Source: Sphingobium chlorophenolicum
GTDB taxonomy: Bacteria; Pseudomonadota; Alphaproteobacteria; Sphingomonadales; Sphingomonadaceae
DNA length: 64,000 nucleotides
Assembly: GCF_000722875.1 (NCBI RefSeq)
Contig: NZ_JFHR01000010.1
Location: forward strand, 62,001 to 126,000
Direction of reading: 5' to 3'
Shown: piece after piece, positions 25,564 to 33,620 of the stretch
How the letters are laid out: each line of letters begins with the position of its first letter
Numbering within the stretch: the stretch's first letter is position 1
Program-made: the position numbers and the translations under genes
The notes under the pieces: model-generated
The model's database searches: none
The model's input: the letters and a program-made list of their open reading frames with translations, nothing else
What the model was told of the DNA's origin: nothing

Positions 25564-25631
25564 CGTGCTCCTGCGAAGGCAGGAGCCCAGATCAGACGGT
25601 AGAACTAGGCTCCTGCCTTCGCGGGAGCACG
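25564..25631. repeat. Family B repeat, copy B1
   Basis: Two hairpin arms, GTGCTCCTGCGAAGGCAGGA at 25565 and TCCTGCCTTCGCGGGAGCAC ending about 25630, are inverted copies of one another around a short centre. Each arm can also fold alone (TCCTGC-GAAG-GCAGGA). Related copies are at 41662/41951 and 49410. It lies in the 381-base gap between the convergent genes ending 25532 and 25914. Confidence 0.85.
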
Positions 25632-25666
25632 TCAGACTTCCAACGGAAGTCGATCCCCAATAGCCT

Positions 25667-25917
25667 GGGCGGCGTGGACAAATTCAAGACCCACCGGACT
25701 GATTTGGGTGGAGAGCGGACCTATCCTATTCCTCCCCATCGAGAGATGGGGAGGGGGACCAGCCGAAGGCTGGTGGAGGGGAAAAGGCATGACCTCCGAA
25801 ATTTCCCCTCCACCACCGCTTTCAGCGGCGGTCCCCCTCCCCACGCTGCGCGCAGGGAGGAATTGATGTCCGCAACTGGTCATTTCCCGACATTCCGAAT
25901 TTGTCCACGCGGCCTAG
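25667..25917. repeat. Family A repeat, copy A2 (complete, with terminal inverted repeats)
   Basis: The best preserved copy. The left end GGCGGCGTGGACAAATTC (25669-25686) matches inverted the right end GAATTTGTCCACGCGGCC (25897-25914). The interior has the CCTCCCC...GGGGAGG hairpin, AGCCGAAGGCT, GGTGGAGGGGAA, its inverted partner TTTCCCCTCCACCA, CCGCTTTCAGCGG and CCTCCCCACGCTGCGCGCAG. The right end contains the TAG stop codon of the DUF815 gene (25914-25916). No open reading frame is inside, so any movement would need help in trans. Confidence 0.85.
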
Positions 25918-26732
25918 ATATTGAGGCCGTTCCGCCCGGCCAGTTCCACGACATATTGCCAGGCGACCCGCCCGGACCGGCTGCCGCGCTGGGTCGCCCA
26001 TTGGATCGCCTCCAGCGGCTCGAAATGGAGGCCAAGGCTGGCCGCATAGCCGCCGACGATGGCGACATAGGCATCCTGATCGATCGCATGGAAACCCAGG
26101 CTCAACCCGAAGCGGTCGGACAGCGCCATCTTGTCGTCCACAACGTCACGCGGATTGACCGGGTCGTCCTGCTCCGACAAATGGCGCGGCACGATATGGC
26201 GGCGATTGGACGTCACATAGAGGCGGACATTGGCCGGGCGCGCCGCGGTGCCGCCCTGCAACAGGGAACGGAGCGAGCGGGCATCGCCGACGCCATTTTC
26301 ATCGAAACCCAGATCGTCGAGGAAGAGGATGAAGGGCCGCCGCGTGTCGCGCAACAGGGCGAAAAGCTGCGGCAGGCTGGCCAGTTCGTCGATCGCGCAT
26401 TGCAGCAGGGCGATATCCTGCCCCTCGGCCTGGAGCTTACCGACGACGGCAGCGACAACGGCTGACTTGCCGGTGCCACGCGCACCCCAGAGCAGCACGT
26501 CATGCGCGGCATGACCGGCGGCGTGACGGCGGCTGTTTTCCAGCAGCGCCTCCTTCTGCGCATCGATGCCGGTCAGCAGGGCATAATCCACCGGCGCGAA
26601 CGCCTCCACCGGGCGGATCGCCGCGCCGTTCCACACATAGGCGGGCGCGGCGGCCAGATCGGCGGAAGAAGCGGGCGGCGGAGCGATCCGTTCCAGCGCT
26701 TCGGCAATGCGGGTCAGCAGGGCGTCGTTCAT
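25914..26732 (-). CDS. DUF815-family AAA ATPase
   Basis: 272 aa. Walker A GARGTGKS at residues 83-90, Walker B RPFILFLDDLGFDE, then a sensor segment VRLYVTSNRRHIVPRH. These match DUF815, ATPases conserved in bacteria with unknown targets. The stop codon lies in the terminal repeat of element A2, so the last residues may have been changed by that element; homologues would show this. It is divergent from sua5 with about 100 bases between. Confidence 0.85.
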   Translation of the reverse strand: MNDALLTRIAEALERIAPPPASSADLAAAPAYVWNGAAIRPVEAFAPVDYALLTGIDAQKEALLENSRRHAAGHAAHDVLLWGARGTGKSAVVAAVVGKLQAEGQDIALLQCAIDELASLPQLFALLRDTRRPFILFLDDLGFDENGVGDARSLRSLLQGGTAARPANVRLYVTSNRRHIVPRHLSEQDDPVNPRDVVDDKMALSDRFGLSLGFHAIDQDAYVAIVGGYAASLGLHFEPLEAIQWATQRGSRSGRVAWQYVVELAGRNGLNI

Positions 26733-26831
26733 GGCGTCCCGCTTAATCCTCCACCGCTTCGGGCGCCAGTGTCATTCTTCTGTAGCAATGGCCTTTTACT
26801 CCCGGAAATCGGGGCTTATACCGCTGGGGTC

Positions 26832-27788
26832 GTGACCATCCCAAATCCAGTCTTTTCCACCCGAATAAGCCGTTATGGCAGCGAAGCGCTGCGCGAGGCG
26901 GCGCTGCTGATCCGCGCTGGCGAGCCGGTCGCCGTGCCGACGGAGACGGTCTACGGCCTGGCGGCGGACGCCACGGATTCCAACGCCGTGGCGGCGATCT
27001 ACACCGCCAAGGGGCGGCCTAGCTTCAACCCGCTGATCGTGCATGTCGCGGACCGGGAGATGGCCGGGCGTCTGGCGGACTTTTCCCCTGTGGCCGACCG
27101 GCTGGCGGAGCGCTTCTGGCCCGGCGCGCTGACGCTGGTTTTGCCGGTGCGGGCCGATAGCGGATTGTCGCCGCTGGTGATGGCAGGACTGCCGACGGTG
27201 GCGCTGCGCCTGCCCGCGCATCCGGCGATGCGGGCGCTGATCCGGGAAAGCGGGCGTCCGCTCGCCGCGCCGTCGGCCAATCGCAGCGGTTCGATCAGCC
27301 CAACGCGGGCGGAGCATGTGCTGGCGAGCCTGAACGGCAAGATCCGCATGATCCTGGATGAAGGGCCGACCAGCGAAGGGCTGGAATCGACCATCGCCGC
27401 GCCGCAAAGCGACCGCATCCGGCTGCTGCGGCCGGGTCCGGTGACGGCGGCGATGCTGGAGGAGGCGAGCAGGCTGCCGGTGGTGGCGGGCGCGGACAAT
27501 GGAAAGATCGAGGCGCCGGGGCAGTTGGAAAGCCATTATGCGCCGTCCAAGCCGGTGCGGCTGAACGCGCTGAAGGCCGAAAAGGACGAATATCTGATCG
27601 GCTTCGGGCTGATGCCCTGCCATATGAATTTAAGTCCCGATGCCGACTTGCGGGAAGCGGCCGCGCATCTGTTCGCGGCGTTGCACGTGGCGGACGCGAG
27701 CGCAGCGGAACGGATCGCCGTGGCGCCGATCCCGAACGAGGGGATTGGCGTGGCGATCAACGACCGGTTGCGGCGGGCGGCGGCTTAG
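26832..27788 (+). CDS. sua5: L-threonylcarbamoyladenylate synthase (Sua5/YwlC type)
   Basis: 318 aa. The YrdC domain holds LIRAGEPVAVPTETVYGLAA, KGRPSFNPLIVHV, ERFWPGALTLVL and APSANRSGSISPTRAEHV; the C-terminal Sua5 domain follows (HYAPSKPVRLN, then DEYLIGFG). The enzyme makes threonylcarbamoyl-AMP from threonine, bicarbonate and ATP for t6A37 modification of tRNA. The GTG start at 26832 gives the expected N terminus (about 20 residues before the YrdC core); the open frame upstream to 26502 is antisense to DUF815. Repeat D follows 11 bases after the stop. Confidence 0.9.
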   Translation: MTIPNPVFSTRISRYGSEALREAALLIRAGEPVAVPTETVYGLAADATDSNAVAAIYTAKGRPSFNPLIVHVADREMAGRLADFSPVADRLAERFWPGALTLVLPVRADSGLSPLVMAGLPTVALRLPAHPAMRALIRESGRPLAAPSANRSGSISPTRAEHVLASLNGKIRMILDEGPTSEGLESTIAAPQSDRIRLLRPGPVTAAMLEEASRLPVVAGADNGKIEAPGQLESHYAPSKPVRLNALKAEKDEYLIGFGLMPCHMNLSPDADLREAAAHLFAALHVADASAAERIAVAPIPNEGIGVAINDRLRRAAA

Positions 27789-27799
27789 CGCCATTCACT

Positions 27800-27871
27800 C
27801 CGTTCGTTTCGAGCGAAGTCGAGAAACGATAGCGCGCCCTAAGGTTTCTCGACTTCGCTCGAAACGAACGG
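27800..27871. repeat. Family D repeat: perfect 28-bp inverted repeat
   Basis: CCGTTCGTTTCGAGCGAAGT plus CGAGAAAC (27800-27827) is repeated exactly in inverted orientation at 27844-27871, with a 16-base centre. Each arm contains the small palindrome TTTCGAGCGAA. Only 11 bases separate it from the sua5 stop; the convergent lipoprotein gene ends at 27886. It is a likely two-way terminator as well as a repeat. Confidence 0.9.
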
Positions 27872-27885
27872 AAACAGGTACATAC

Positions 27886-28152
27886 TCACCCGCAATTATC
27901 GTACCCCGCGTCACGGCATTCGCGGCGGCGGCGTTCTTCCTCCTTCTTCCGCTCGCGGGCTTCGCGCGCTTCCTGCTTGCGCATCTTGCGGCCGTAATTG
28001 CGATCGGCCTCTTCCTGGCTGGTGGTGCTCCAGTCGACTACCTGACTGCCTGCGCGCACCGGCGCCGTCACGATATTCGCCGCCGTCCGGGCAATGCAGC
28101 CCGGCAGGAACAGCAGCAAAGCCGGTGCGGCCAATAATCCGATCTTGTTCAT
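27886..28152 (-). CDS. Small putative lipoprotein
   Basis: 88 aa. A signal sequence MNKIGLLAAPALLLFLPGC ends at a lipidatable Cys19, then GSQVVDWSTTSQEEADRNYG and a highly charged helix rich in Arg, Glu and Lys (QEAREARERKKEEERRRREC), ending DAGYDNCG. Function is unknown. The coiled, basic-acidic tail suggests interaction with envelope or peptidoglycan. ATG 28152 gives a proper signal peptide; the frame upstream to 28179 would put charged residues before it. Confidence 0.7.
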   Translation of the reverse strand: MNKIGLLAAPALLLFLPGCIARTAANIVTAPVRAGSQVVDWSTTSQEEADRNYGRKMRKQEAREARERKKEEERRRRECRDAGYDNCG

Positions 28153-28227
28153 ATCTTTTTCCCGGCTTGTCTCTCCCATCAGCTTAGAGACGCCAACGGC
28201 AACGGCAAGGCATGCGCGACGAACCGT

Positions 28228-28761
28228 TCAGCCTTCGATGCGCTCCGCAAAGCCCTTGCGCAATTTGGCGAGCTTGGGCGGGATCACCGCCATGCAATAG
28301 GGGTTCCTGTCCCCTACCCGCTCCCAATATTTCTGGTGATAATCCTCCGCCGGATACCAGGACGCGTCCGGCTCGATGGCGGTGACGATCGGGTTCGCCC
28401 AATCCGCCTGGGCGCGGTCGATGCCAGCCCTCGCTTCCTCCGCCTGTTCGGGCGAATGGGGGAAGATGGCCGACCGATATTGGGTGCCGATGTCGTTGCC
28501 CTGCCGGTTGAGCGTCGTCGGATCATGGGTCGCGAAGAAAATGTCCAGCAGGTCGCCATAACCGATCACCGCCGGGTCATAGGTGATGCGGATCGCCTCC
28601 GCATGGCCGGTCGCGCCGGAACAGACCTGTTCATAGGTCGGGTCGGGCTGCGCTCCGCCGATATAGCCGCTCTCCACGGCCTTAACGCCCTTCAAATTCT
28701 GATACACCGCCTCGGTGCACCAGAAGCAGCCACCGGCCAGGGTTGCGATCTCTTCGGCCAT
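28228..28761 (-). CDS. msrA: Peptide-methionine (S)-S-oxide reductase MsrA
   Basis: 177 aa. The active site GCFWCTE is at residues 11-17 (nucleophile Cys12, recycling Cys15), followed by [16 protein letters not shown], and [25 protein letters not shown] in the core. It repairs oxidised methionine. It stands alone between a small lipoprotein and a FadD-like ligase, all read on the minus strand. Confidence 0.95.
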   Translation of the reverse strand: MAEEIATLAGGCFWCTEAVYQNLKGVKAVESGYIGGAQPDPTYEQVCSGATGHAEAIRITYDPAVIGYGDLLDIFFATHDPTTLNRQGNDIGTQYRSAIFPHSPEQAEEARAGIDRAQADWANPIVTAIEPDASWYPAEDYHQKYWERVGDRNPYCMAVIPPKLAKLRKGFAERIEG

Positions 28762-28803
28762 ATGCGCGTCCTTATCCTGTACTCGCGGCGCAGATAGGAA
28801 GGA

Positions 28804-30510
28804 TCAGCCCGCGGTTCCAGTCTGCCGCGCTGCCGCCTCCGCCTTGGCGCGTTCCTCGGCGACCAGTTCCTTGCGGGACAGCTTGCCGACCAGCGTCTTG
28901 GGCAGGTTCAGGCGCACTTCCACTTCGCACACCTTCTCATGCTTGCCCAGTTGCGGGTTCAGCCAGTCCTTGAGCGCCGCGCCGTCGATGTCGAAACCCT
29001 CTTGCAAGGTGACGAAGGCCTTCGGGCATTCGCCGCGATAATGGTCGGGAATGCCGATCACCAGCGCTTCCTTGACCGCCGGATGGTGGTAGAGGACTTT
29101 CTCGACCTCGCTGGGAAAGACCTTGAAGCCGCCGACCGCGATCATGTCCTTCAACCGGTCGACGATCTTCACATAGCCGTCCGCGTCGATCACGCCGACA
29201 TCGCCGGTGCGCAGCCAGCCGTCCACGAACACTTCCAGGTCGGCGTCGGGCCGCTGCCAATAGCCCTTCATGATCTGCGGCCCGCCAAAGACCAGTTCGC
29301 CCGGTTCGCCTTCGGGTGGCGGGCGGGTCGGGTCTTCGCGGTCGACCAGCTTGACCCGCGTGCCGGGAACCGGCTGTCCGACGGTGCCGGGCTTGTTGAG
29401 GCCCTCATAGGGATTGGAACAGACGACCGGGCTGCTTTCGGTGAGGCCATAGCCCTCCACCAGCTTGGCACCGGTCATCGCCTCGAACCGCTGCTTCACC
29501 TCCAGCGGCAGGGGCGCGCCGCCGGAAATGCACAGGCGCAGGGAGGAAAAGTCGATATTGGGCGTCGCCGGATGATCCAGCAGCGCTTGGTACATGGTCG
29601 GCACGCCGGGCAGCGACGTCGCCTTGGTCCGCTGGATCGCGGCCAGCACCTGCGTGCCGTCGAAACGCGGCAGCATCACCATCTCCCCGCCGTTCAGCAC
29701 CGTGCGGTTCAGGACGCAGGTATTGGCGAAGACATGGAAGAAAGGCAGCACCGCCAATATGCGATCCGGCGCTTCGGGATGGGGATCGATCAGGCGCACC
29801 TGACGCGCATTGGCGGTCAGATTCTGGTGGGACAGCATCGCGCCCTTGGGCCGGCCGGTGGTGCCGCCGGTATATTGCAGCAGGGCGATGTCCTGCTCCG
29901 GATCGATGGCGACCGGCGCGGGATCATCGCCATGGCGCAGCAGATCGGCATAATGGGTGATGCGCGGATCGTGCGGGACCGTGGCGGTCTCCTTCCGCTT
30001 GAACAGGCGGAACAGCACCGATTTGGCGGGCGGCAGCGCCTCCGCGACGCAGCCGACGACCAGCCGTTCCAGACTGCTATTGTCCAGCACCTCCAGCGCC
30101 GTGGGCAGCAGCGCACTGGCCGACAGGGTGAAGAGGATCTTCGTGCCGCTATCCTCGACCTGATGTTCCAGTTCAGCGGCGGTGTAGAGGGGGGAGTAGT
30201 TGACGACCGTGGCCCCGGCCATCATCGCGCCATAATAGGCCGCGACATAATGGGGCACGTTGGGAAGGTAGAGGCCGACCCGGTCGCCCTTCCGGACGCC
30301 CATATCCTGCAAACCCCTGGCGATCCGCCGGATGGTGCGCAACATTTCGCCATAGGTCGTCTTGCGGCCCATGAAATCGATCATCACCGCCTGCGGATTG
30401 GCCGCGGCGCTGTTCTCCACCATCTCCACCATCGACAGGCTGGGGAAGGACTGCTCCCACGGGGAGGGGTGATTATAGTGGGTTTTCCAGATGTTTTCGC
30501 TGCTCTCCAT
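28804..30510 (-). CDS. fadD: Long-chain fatty acid-CoA ligase (FadD-like)
   Basis: 568 aa. Motifs: LLQYTGGTTGRPKGAMLSHQ, EGYGLTESSPVVCSNP, GDVGVIDADGYVKIVDRLKD, IAVGGFKVFPSEVEKVLY, and the C-terminal LPKTLVGKLSRKEL with the adenylating lysine. The N-terminal NIWKTHYNHPSPWEQSFPSL resembles proteobacterial FadD. It activates fatty acids with ATP and CoA at the inner membrane. It is more FadD-like than the ligase at 11055 and is probably a housekeeping gene rather than part of the catabolic cluster. Confidence 0.88.
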   Translation of the reverse strand: MESSENIWKTHYNHPSPWEQSFPSLSMVEMVENSAAANPQAVMIDFMGRKTTYGEMLRTIRRIARGLQDMGVRKGDRVGLYLPNVPHYVAAYYGAMMAGATVVNYSPLYTAAELEHQVEDSGTKILFTLSASALLPTALEVLDNSSLERLVVGCVAEALPPAKSVLFRLFKRKETATVPHDPRITHYADLLRHGDDPAPVAIDPEQDIALLQYTGGTTGRPKGAMLSHQNLTANARQVRLIDPHPEAPDRILAVLPFFHVFANTCVLNRTVLNGGEMVMLPRFDGTQVLAAIQRTKATSLPGVPTMYQALLDHPATPNIDFSSLRLCISGGAPLPLEVKQRFEAMTGAKLVEGYGLTESSPVVCSNPYEGLNKPGTVGQPVPGTRVKLVDREDPTRPPPEGEPGELVFGGPQIMKGYWQRPDADLEVFVDGWLRTGDVGVIDADGYVKIVDRLKDMIAVGGFKVFPSEVEKVLYHHPAVKEALVIGIPDHYRGECPKAFVTLQEGFDIDGAALKDWLNPQLGKHEKVCEVEVRLNLPKTLVGKLSRKELVAEERAKAEAAARQTGTAG

Positions 30511-30561
30511 TTATACAGGTGTAAGTTACGCTTTCCCTTTACGCAAGCGTCAACCACGACA

Positions 30562-30598
30562 AAAAGGGCCGCGCCTTCATGGGAGGCGCGGCCCTTTT
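30562..30598 (-). terminator. Terminator hairpin downstream of trcR
   Basis: Perfect 14-base stem AAAAGGGCCGCGCC / GGCGCGGCCCTTTT with a nine-base loop. Read on the minus strand it ends in a T-run, placed 50 bases after the trcR stop and before the fadD start. Confidence 0.8.
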
Positions 30599-30647
30599 GC
30601 AGAAGATTCCGCCGTCATTCCACCATCGGCGGAACGACGTTACGGCA

Positions 30648-31346
30648 TCATACGTGGCCCTTATTGTCGCTGAACGGATCGAGGATCTGCGCAGCGCCCG
30701 AAATGAAGTCGGACTCGGTCTTCAACGCCTCTTCGGCGCGGCGGGTGGCGTCCTCGCGCTCGCGGCGCAGTTCGTTGATCAGCGCCTCGCGGTCGCCGTC
30801 CAGACGCGAATCGGTGGGGGCTTCGATGCCCGCCTTCTTCGCCGCCTTCGTCACCAGCGCGTCCAGTTCCCGCTGCGAACACAGGCCCAGCGTCACCGGG
30901 TCTTTCGGCACGATGTTGGAGATGTTCCAGTGCGTGCGGTCGCGGATCGCGGCGATGGTGGTGCGGGTGGTGCCGATCAGCTTGCCGATGGCCCCGTCCG
31001 AAATCTCCGGATGGTTGCGCAAAATCCAGGCGATGCCGTCCGGCTTGTCCTGACGCTTGGACACGGGGGTGTAGCGCGGCCCCTTGGTGCGGCGGACCGG
31101 CTCCGGACCCTTCAGCATCTTCAGGCGGTAATCCGGGTTGCTCTCGCCCTTGTGGATTTCCTCCATCGTGATTTCATGGGCGCGCACCGGATCGCGGCCG
31201 GTATATTTGGTGCCTGCGGTATCGTCGGCAATCGCCTGGACTTCCAGGATATGCAGCCCGCAAAACTCCGCGATCTGGTCGAAGCTCAGCGCGGTGTTGT
31301 CGACCAGCCAACTGGCAGTCGCATGGGGCATGAGAGGCTGGGACAC
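30648..31346 (-). CDS. trcR: Cell cycle transcriptional regulator TrcR (DUF1013)
   Basis: 232 aa. The protein contains the conserved DUF1013 sequences TASWLVDNTALSFDQIAEFC, HEITMEEIHKGESNPDYRL and GIAWILRNHPEISDGAIGKL followed by IGTTRTTIAAIRDRTHWN, a helix-turn-helix-like stretch. The family is alphaproteobacterial and is annotated as a cell-cycle transcription regulator linked with the CtrA network. GTG 31346 is preferred because GGAG stands seven bases upstream; ATG 31331 would drop five residues. It is transcribed alone with its own terminator. Confidence 0.88.
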   Translation of the reverse strand: MSQPLMPHATASWLVDNTALSFDQIAEFCGLHILEVQAIADDTAGTKYTGRDPVRAHEITMEEIHKGESNPDYRLKMLKGPEPVRRTKGPRYTPVSKRQDKPDGIAWILRNHPEISDGAIGKLIGTTRTTIAAIRDRTHWNISNIVPKDPVTLGLCSQRELDALVTKAAKKAGIEAPTDSRLDGDREALINELRREREDATRRAEEALKTESDFISGAAQILDPFSDNKGHV

Positions 31347-31444
31347 GGGAATTCTCCGGCATAAAAACGATAAGGGCCGCCCAAGCAGGGCGGCCACGCC
31401 CGACCTGAGATAGTGCATCCCGTCCCGCCCGGCAAGGAAAAGCG

Positions 31445-32473
31445 TCAGGCCGCGCTGTCCAGCGCCTGGGGATCGATATTGTGCAGGCCGGTGAGGAATT
31501 CCCGCGCGCTGCGTTCCCAACTGAAGCTCCGGCCATAGTCGGCGCATGCCCTGCGGTCGCAGAGGAGCGCGGCGGCGATGGCATCTTCCAGCCGGTCCGA
31601 CAAGGCGCCGGTTTCCGGAGTGACGATGTCCACCGGCCCCGTGACCGGATAGGCCGCGACGGGCGTGCCGCATGCCAGCGCCTCGATCATTACCAGCCCG
31701 AATGTGTCGGTGCGGCTGGGGAAAACGAAAACATCGGCTCCGGCATAGGCCCCCGCCAGATCGGCTCCGAACAGCGGCCCCAGGAAATGCGCCTGCGGCC
31801 AGGCCTTTTCCAGCAGGGCGCGGGCAGGGCCATCCCCGACGACCACCTTCGTGCCCGGATGATCGCTGGCGAGGAAAGCTTCCAGATTCTTCTCGACCGC
31901 CACGCGGCCGACATAAAGCTGGATCGGGCGCGGCAGGTCGGCGAAGAGGGCGGGCGGCGCGGCTTGCGGCGTGAAGGCGGCCAGGTCCACCCCCCTGCCC
32001 CACGGGCGAACCTGCGCCAGCCCATGGGCGCGCAATTGCTGCCTGACCGATCCGGTCGAAACCAGCACGGCTTCGGCCGGTCCATGGAACCAGCGGATAT
32101 AGCGCCAGAACCAGGCGGCGGGCAGGCCGGTGCGCTGCGCCACATAATCCGGGAAATGGGTGTGATAGGCGGTGGTGAAGCGGATGCCGCTGCGCAGGCA
32201 CCAGCGCCGCGCCGCAAGGCAGAGCGGCCCTTCGGTCGCCAGATGGATCGCATCGGGACGGAAAGCCGCGATCATCTGCCCCACTACCGTGGAACGAGCG
32301 AAGGCCAGCCGGATTTCCGGATAGGTCGGGCAAGGGATGGAACCGAACAGGTCGGGCGAGATCAGCTTCACCTCATGCCCCATCCTCTCCAGTTCCGCCT
32401 GCATAGTCTGGAGCGTGCGGACGACGCCGTTCACCTGCGGGCTCCAGGCGTCGGTCACGATGATGATGCGCAT
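31445..32473 (-). CDS. GT4-type glycosyltransferase
   Basis: 342 aa, GT-B fold. N terminus MRIIIVTDAWSPQVNGVVRT is the usual acceptor-domain start; the donor site shows LYVGRVAVEKNLEAFLASD, VVGDGPARALLEK and FPSRTDTFGLVMIEALACGT with the E-x7-E motif. It resembles alpha-mannosyl/glucosyl transferases that act on glycolipids. It starts 14 bases after the LpxH-like phosphoesterase gene, a pairing common in sphingomonads, so a role in envelope (glyco)lipid synthesis is likely. Sphingomonads use glycosphingolipids; a link to those is only a guess. Confidence 0.85.
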   Translation of the reverse strand: MRIIIVTDAWSPQVNGVVRTLQTMQAELERMGHEVKLISPDLFGSIPCPTYPEIRLAFARSTVVGQMIAAFRPDAIHLATEGPLCLAARRWCLRSGIRFTTAYHTHFPDYVAQRTGLPAAWFWRYIRWFHGPAEAVLVSTGSVRQQLRAHGLAQVRPWGRGVDLAAFTPQAAPPALFADLPRPIQLYVGRVAVEKNLEAFLASDHPGTKVVVGDGPARALLEKAWPQAHFLGPLFGADLAGAYAGADVFVFPSRTDTFGLVMIEALACGTPVAAYPVTGPVDIVTPETGALSDRLEDAIAAALLCDRRACADYGRSFSWERSAREFLTGLHNIDPQALDSAA

Positions 32474-32487
32474 GGCGGGCGCTCCCG

Positions 32488-33351
32488 TCAGGCCGCGATC
32501 CGGGCAGGTTCTCCGGCGGTGCGGCTGGCGATCTCGTCCGCCCAGTGCAGCACCTCCATGCGGCCGTCGAAATGCTCGACCAACGCGGTGCACCCTTCCA
32601 CCCAGTCGCCGTCATTATAATATTGGACACTTGCGATCTCGCGGATTTCGGCATTGTGGATATGACCGCAGACCACACCATCGACGCCCCGCGATCCCGC
32701 CTCATGCGCCACCACCTCCTCGAAGCGGGAGATGAACTCGACAGCGTTCTTGACCTTGTGCTTGGCCATCTTGCTGAGCGACCAATAGGGCAGGCCCATG
32801 CGCTGACGCACCGCATTCACCACGACATTGACGCGCATCAACATGGTGTAGGCGGCGTCGCCGATGAAGGCGAGCCAGCGGTGTGCCAGCATGATCGTGT
32901 CGAACTCGTCGCCGTGCAGCACCAGCAGCTTGCGGCCGTCGGCAGTCTCATGGATCGCCTTGCGCCTTATTTCGACGCCGCCGAAGCTAAGGCCGGTGAA
33001 CTGGCGGAACATCTCGTCATGATTGCCGGGGATGTAGACGACGCGAGTGCCCCGCTTGGCGCGCTTCATCACGCGCCAGACGACGTCGTTATGCGCGGCG
33101 GGCCAGTAGAAGCGGCGCTTCAGACGCCAGCCGTCGATGATGTCGCCCACCAGATAGATGGTGTCGCTGTCGACGCTGTCGAGGAAGTCGATCAGCATCC
33201 CCGCATTGCAGCCCCGCGTGCCGAGGTGGATGTCCGAAATCCAGATGGTGCGATAACGGCGACGCTTCCCTTCCCTTTCCGGGATGGCGAAATTGTCGTC
33301 GGCGCCATCGTCAAAATCCGCCAGAAAAGGCAGGCGCGTGATGGCGTTCAT
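32488..33351 (-). CDS. UDP-2,3-diacylglucosamine diphosphatase-like metallophosphoesterase (LpxH-like)
   Basis: 287 aa calcineurin-type phosphoesterase. Metal motifs in order: WISDIHLG, VGDIIDGW, IPGNHDEMF, LHGDEFD and VVCGHIHNAEI. The length and FYWPAAHNDVVWRVM region match UDP-2,3-diacylglucosamine hydrolase family members of alphaproteobacteria. LpxH is not always present in this class (LpxI may replace it), so the exact substrate is uncertain. It forms an operon with the glycosyltransferase. Repeat A3 lies upstream in the 269-base gap to the quinone oxidoreductase gene. Confidence 0.8.
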   Translation of the reverse strand: MNAITRLPFLADFDDGADDNFAIPEREGKRRRYRTIWISDIHLGTRGCNAGMLIDFLDSVDSDTIYLVGDIIDGWRLKRRFYWPAAHNDVVWRVMKRAKRGTRVVYIPGNHDEMFRQFTGLSFGGVEIRRKAIHETADGRKLLVLHGDEFDTIMLAHRWLAFIGDAAYTMLMRVNVVVNAVRQRMGLPYWSLSKMAKHKVKNAVEFISRFEEVVAHEAGSRGVDGVVCGHIHNAEIREIASVQYYNDGDWVEGCTALVEHFDGRMEVLHWADEIASRTAGEPARIAA

Positions 33352-33460
33352 GATGCGACCCCTGAGCTGTTTCCCTCAGGAGCGATCCTTTAGCGGCGCT
33401 ATGTTACAACTCCGCAGCGAATATGACGGAAATGCTACGGTTTCGGCCATCAGGCCACCA

Positions 33461-33614
33461 AATCCTCCCTACGCGAAGCGTGGGGAGGGGGACCGCTCGC
33501 GAAGCGAGTGGTGGAGGGGAAATTCGGAGGTCATGCCCCATTCCCCTCCACCACCGCTTTCAGCGGCGGTCCCCCTCCCCATCTCTCGATGGGGAGGAAC
33601 AGGATGGGTCCGCT
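33461..33614. repeat. Family A repeat, copy A3 (ends lost)
   Basis: This core copy is inverted relative to A2: CCTCCCTACGCGAAGCGTGG, GGGGGACC, CTCGCGAAGCGAG, GGTGGAGGGGAAA, centre, TTCCCCTCCACCA, CCGCTTTCAGCGG, GGTCCCCC and the CCTCCCCATCTCTCGATGGG hairpin. Terminal repeats are not recognisable. It ends seven bases before the stop codon of the quinone oxidoreductase gene (33621), so it probably acts as its 3' end, and it lies upstream of the LpxH-like gene. Confidence 0.85.
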
Positions 33615-33620
33615 ATCCCC

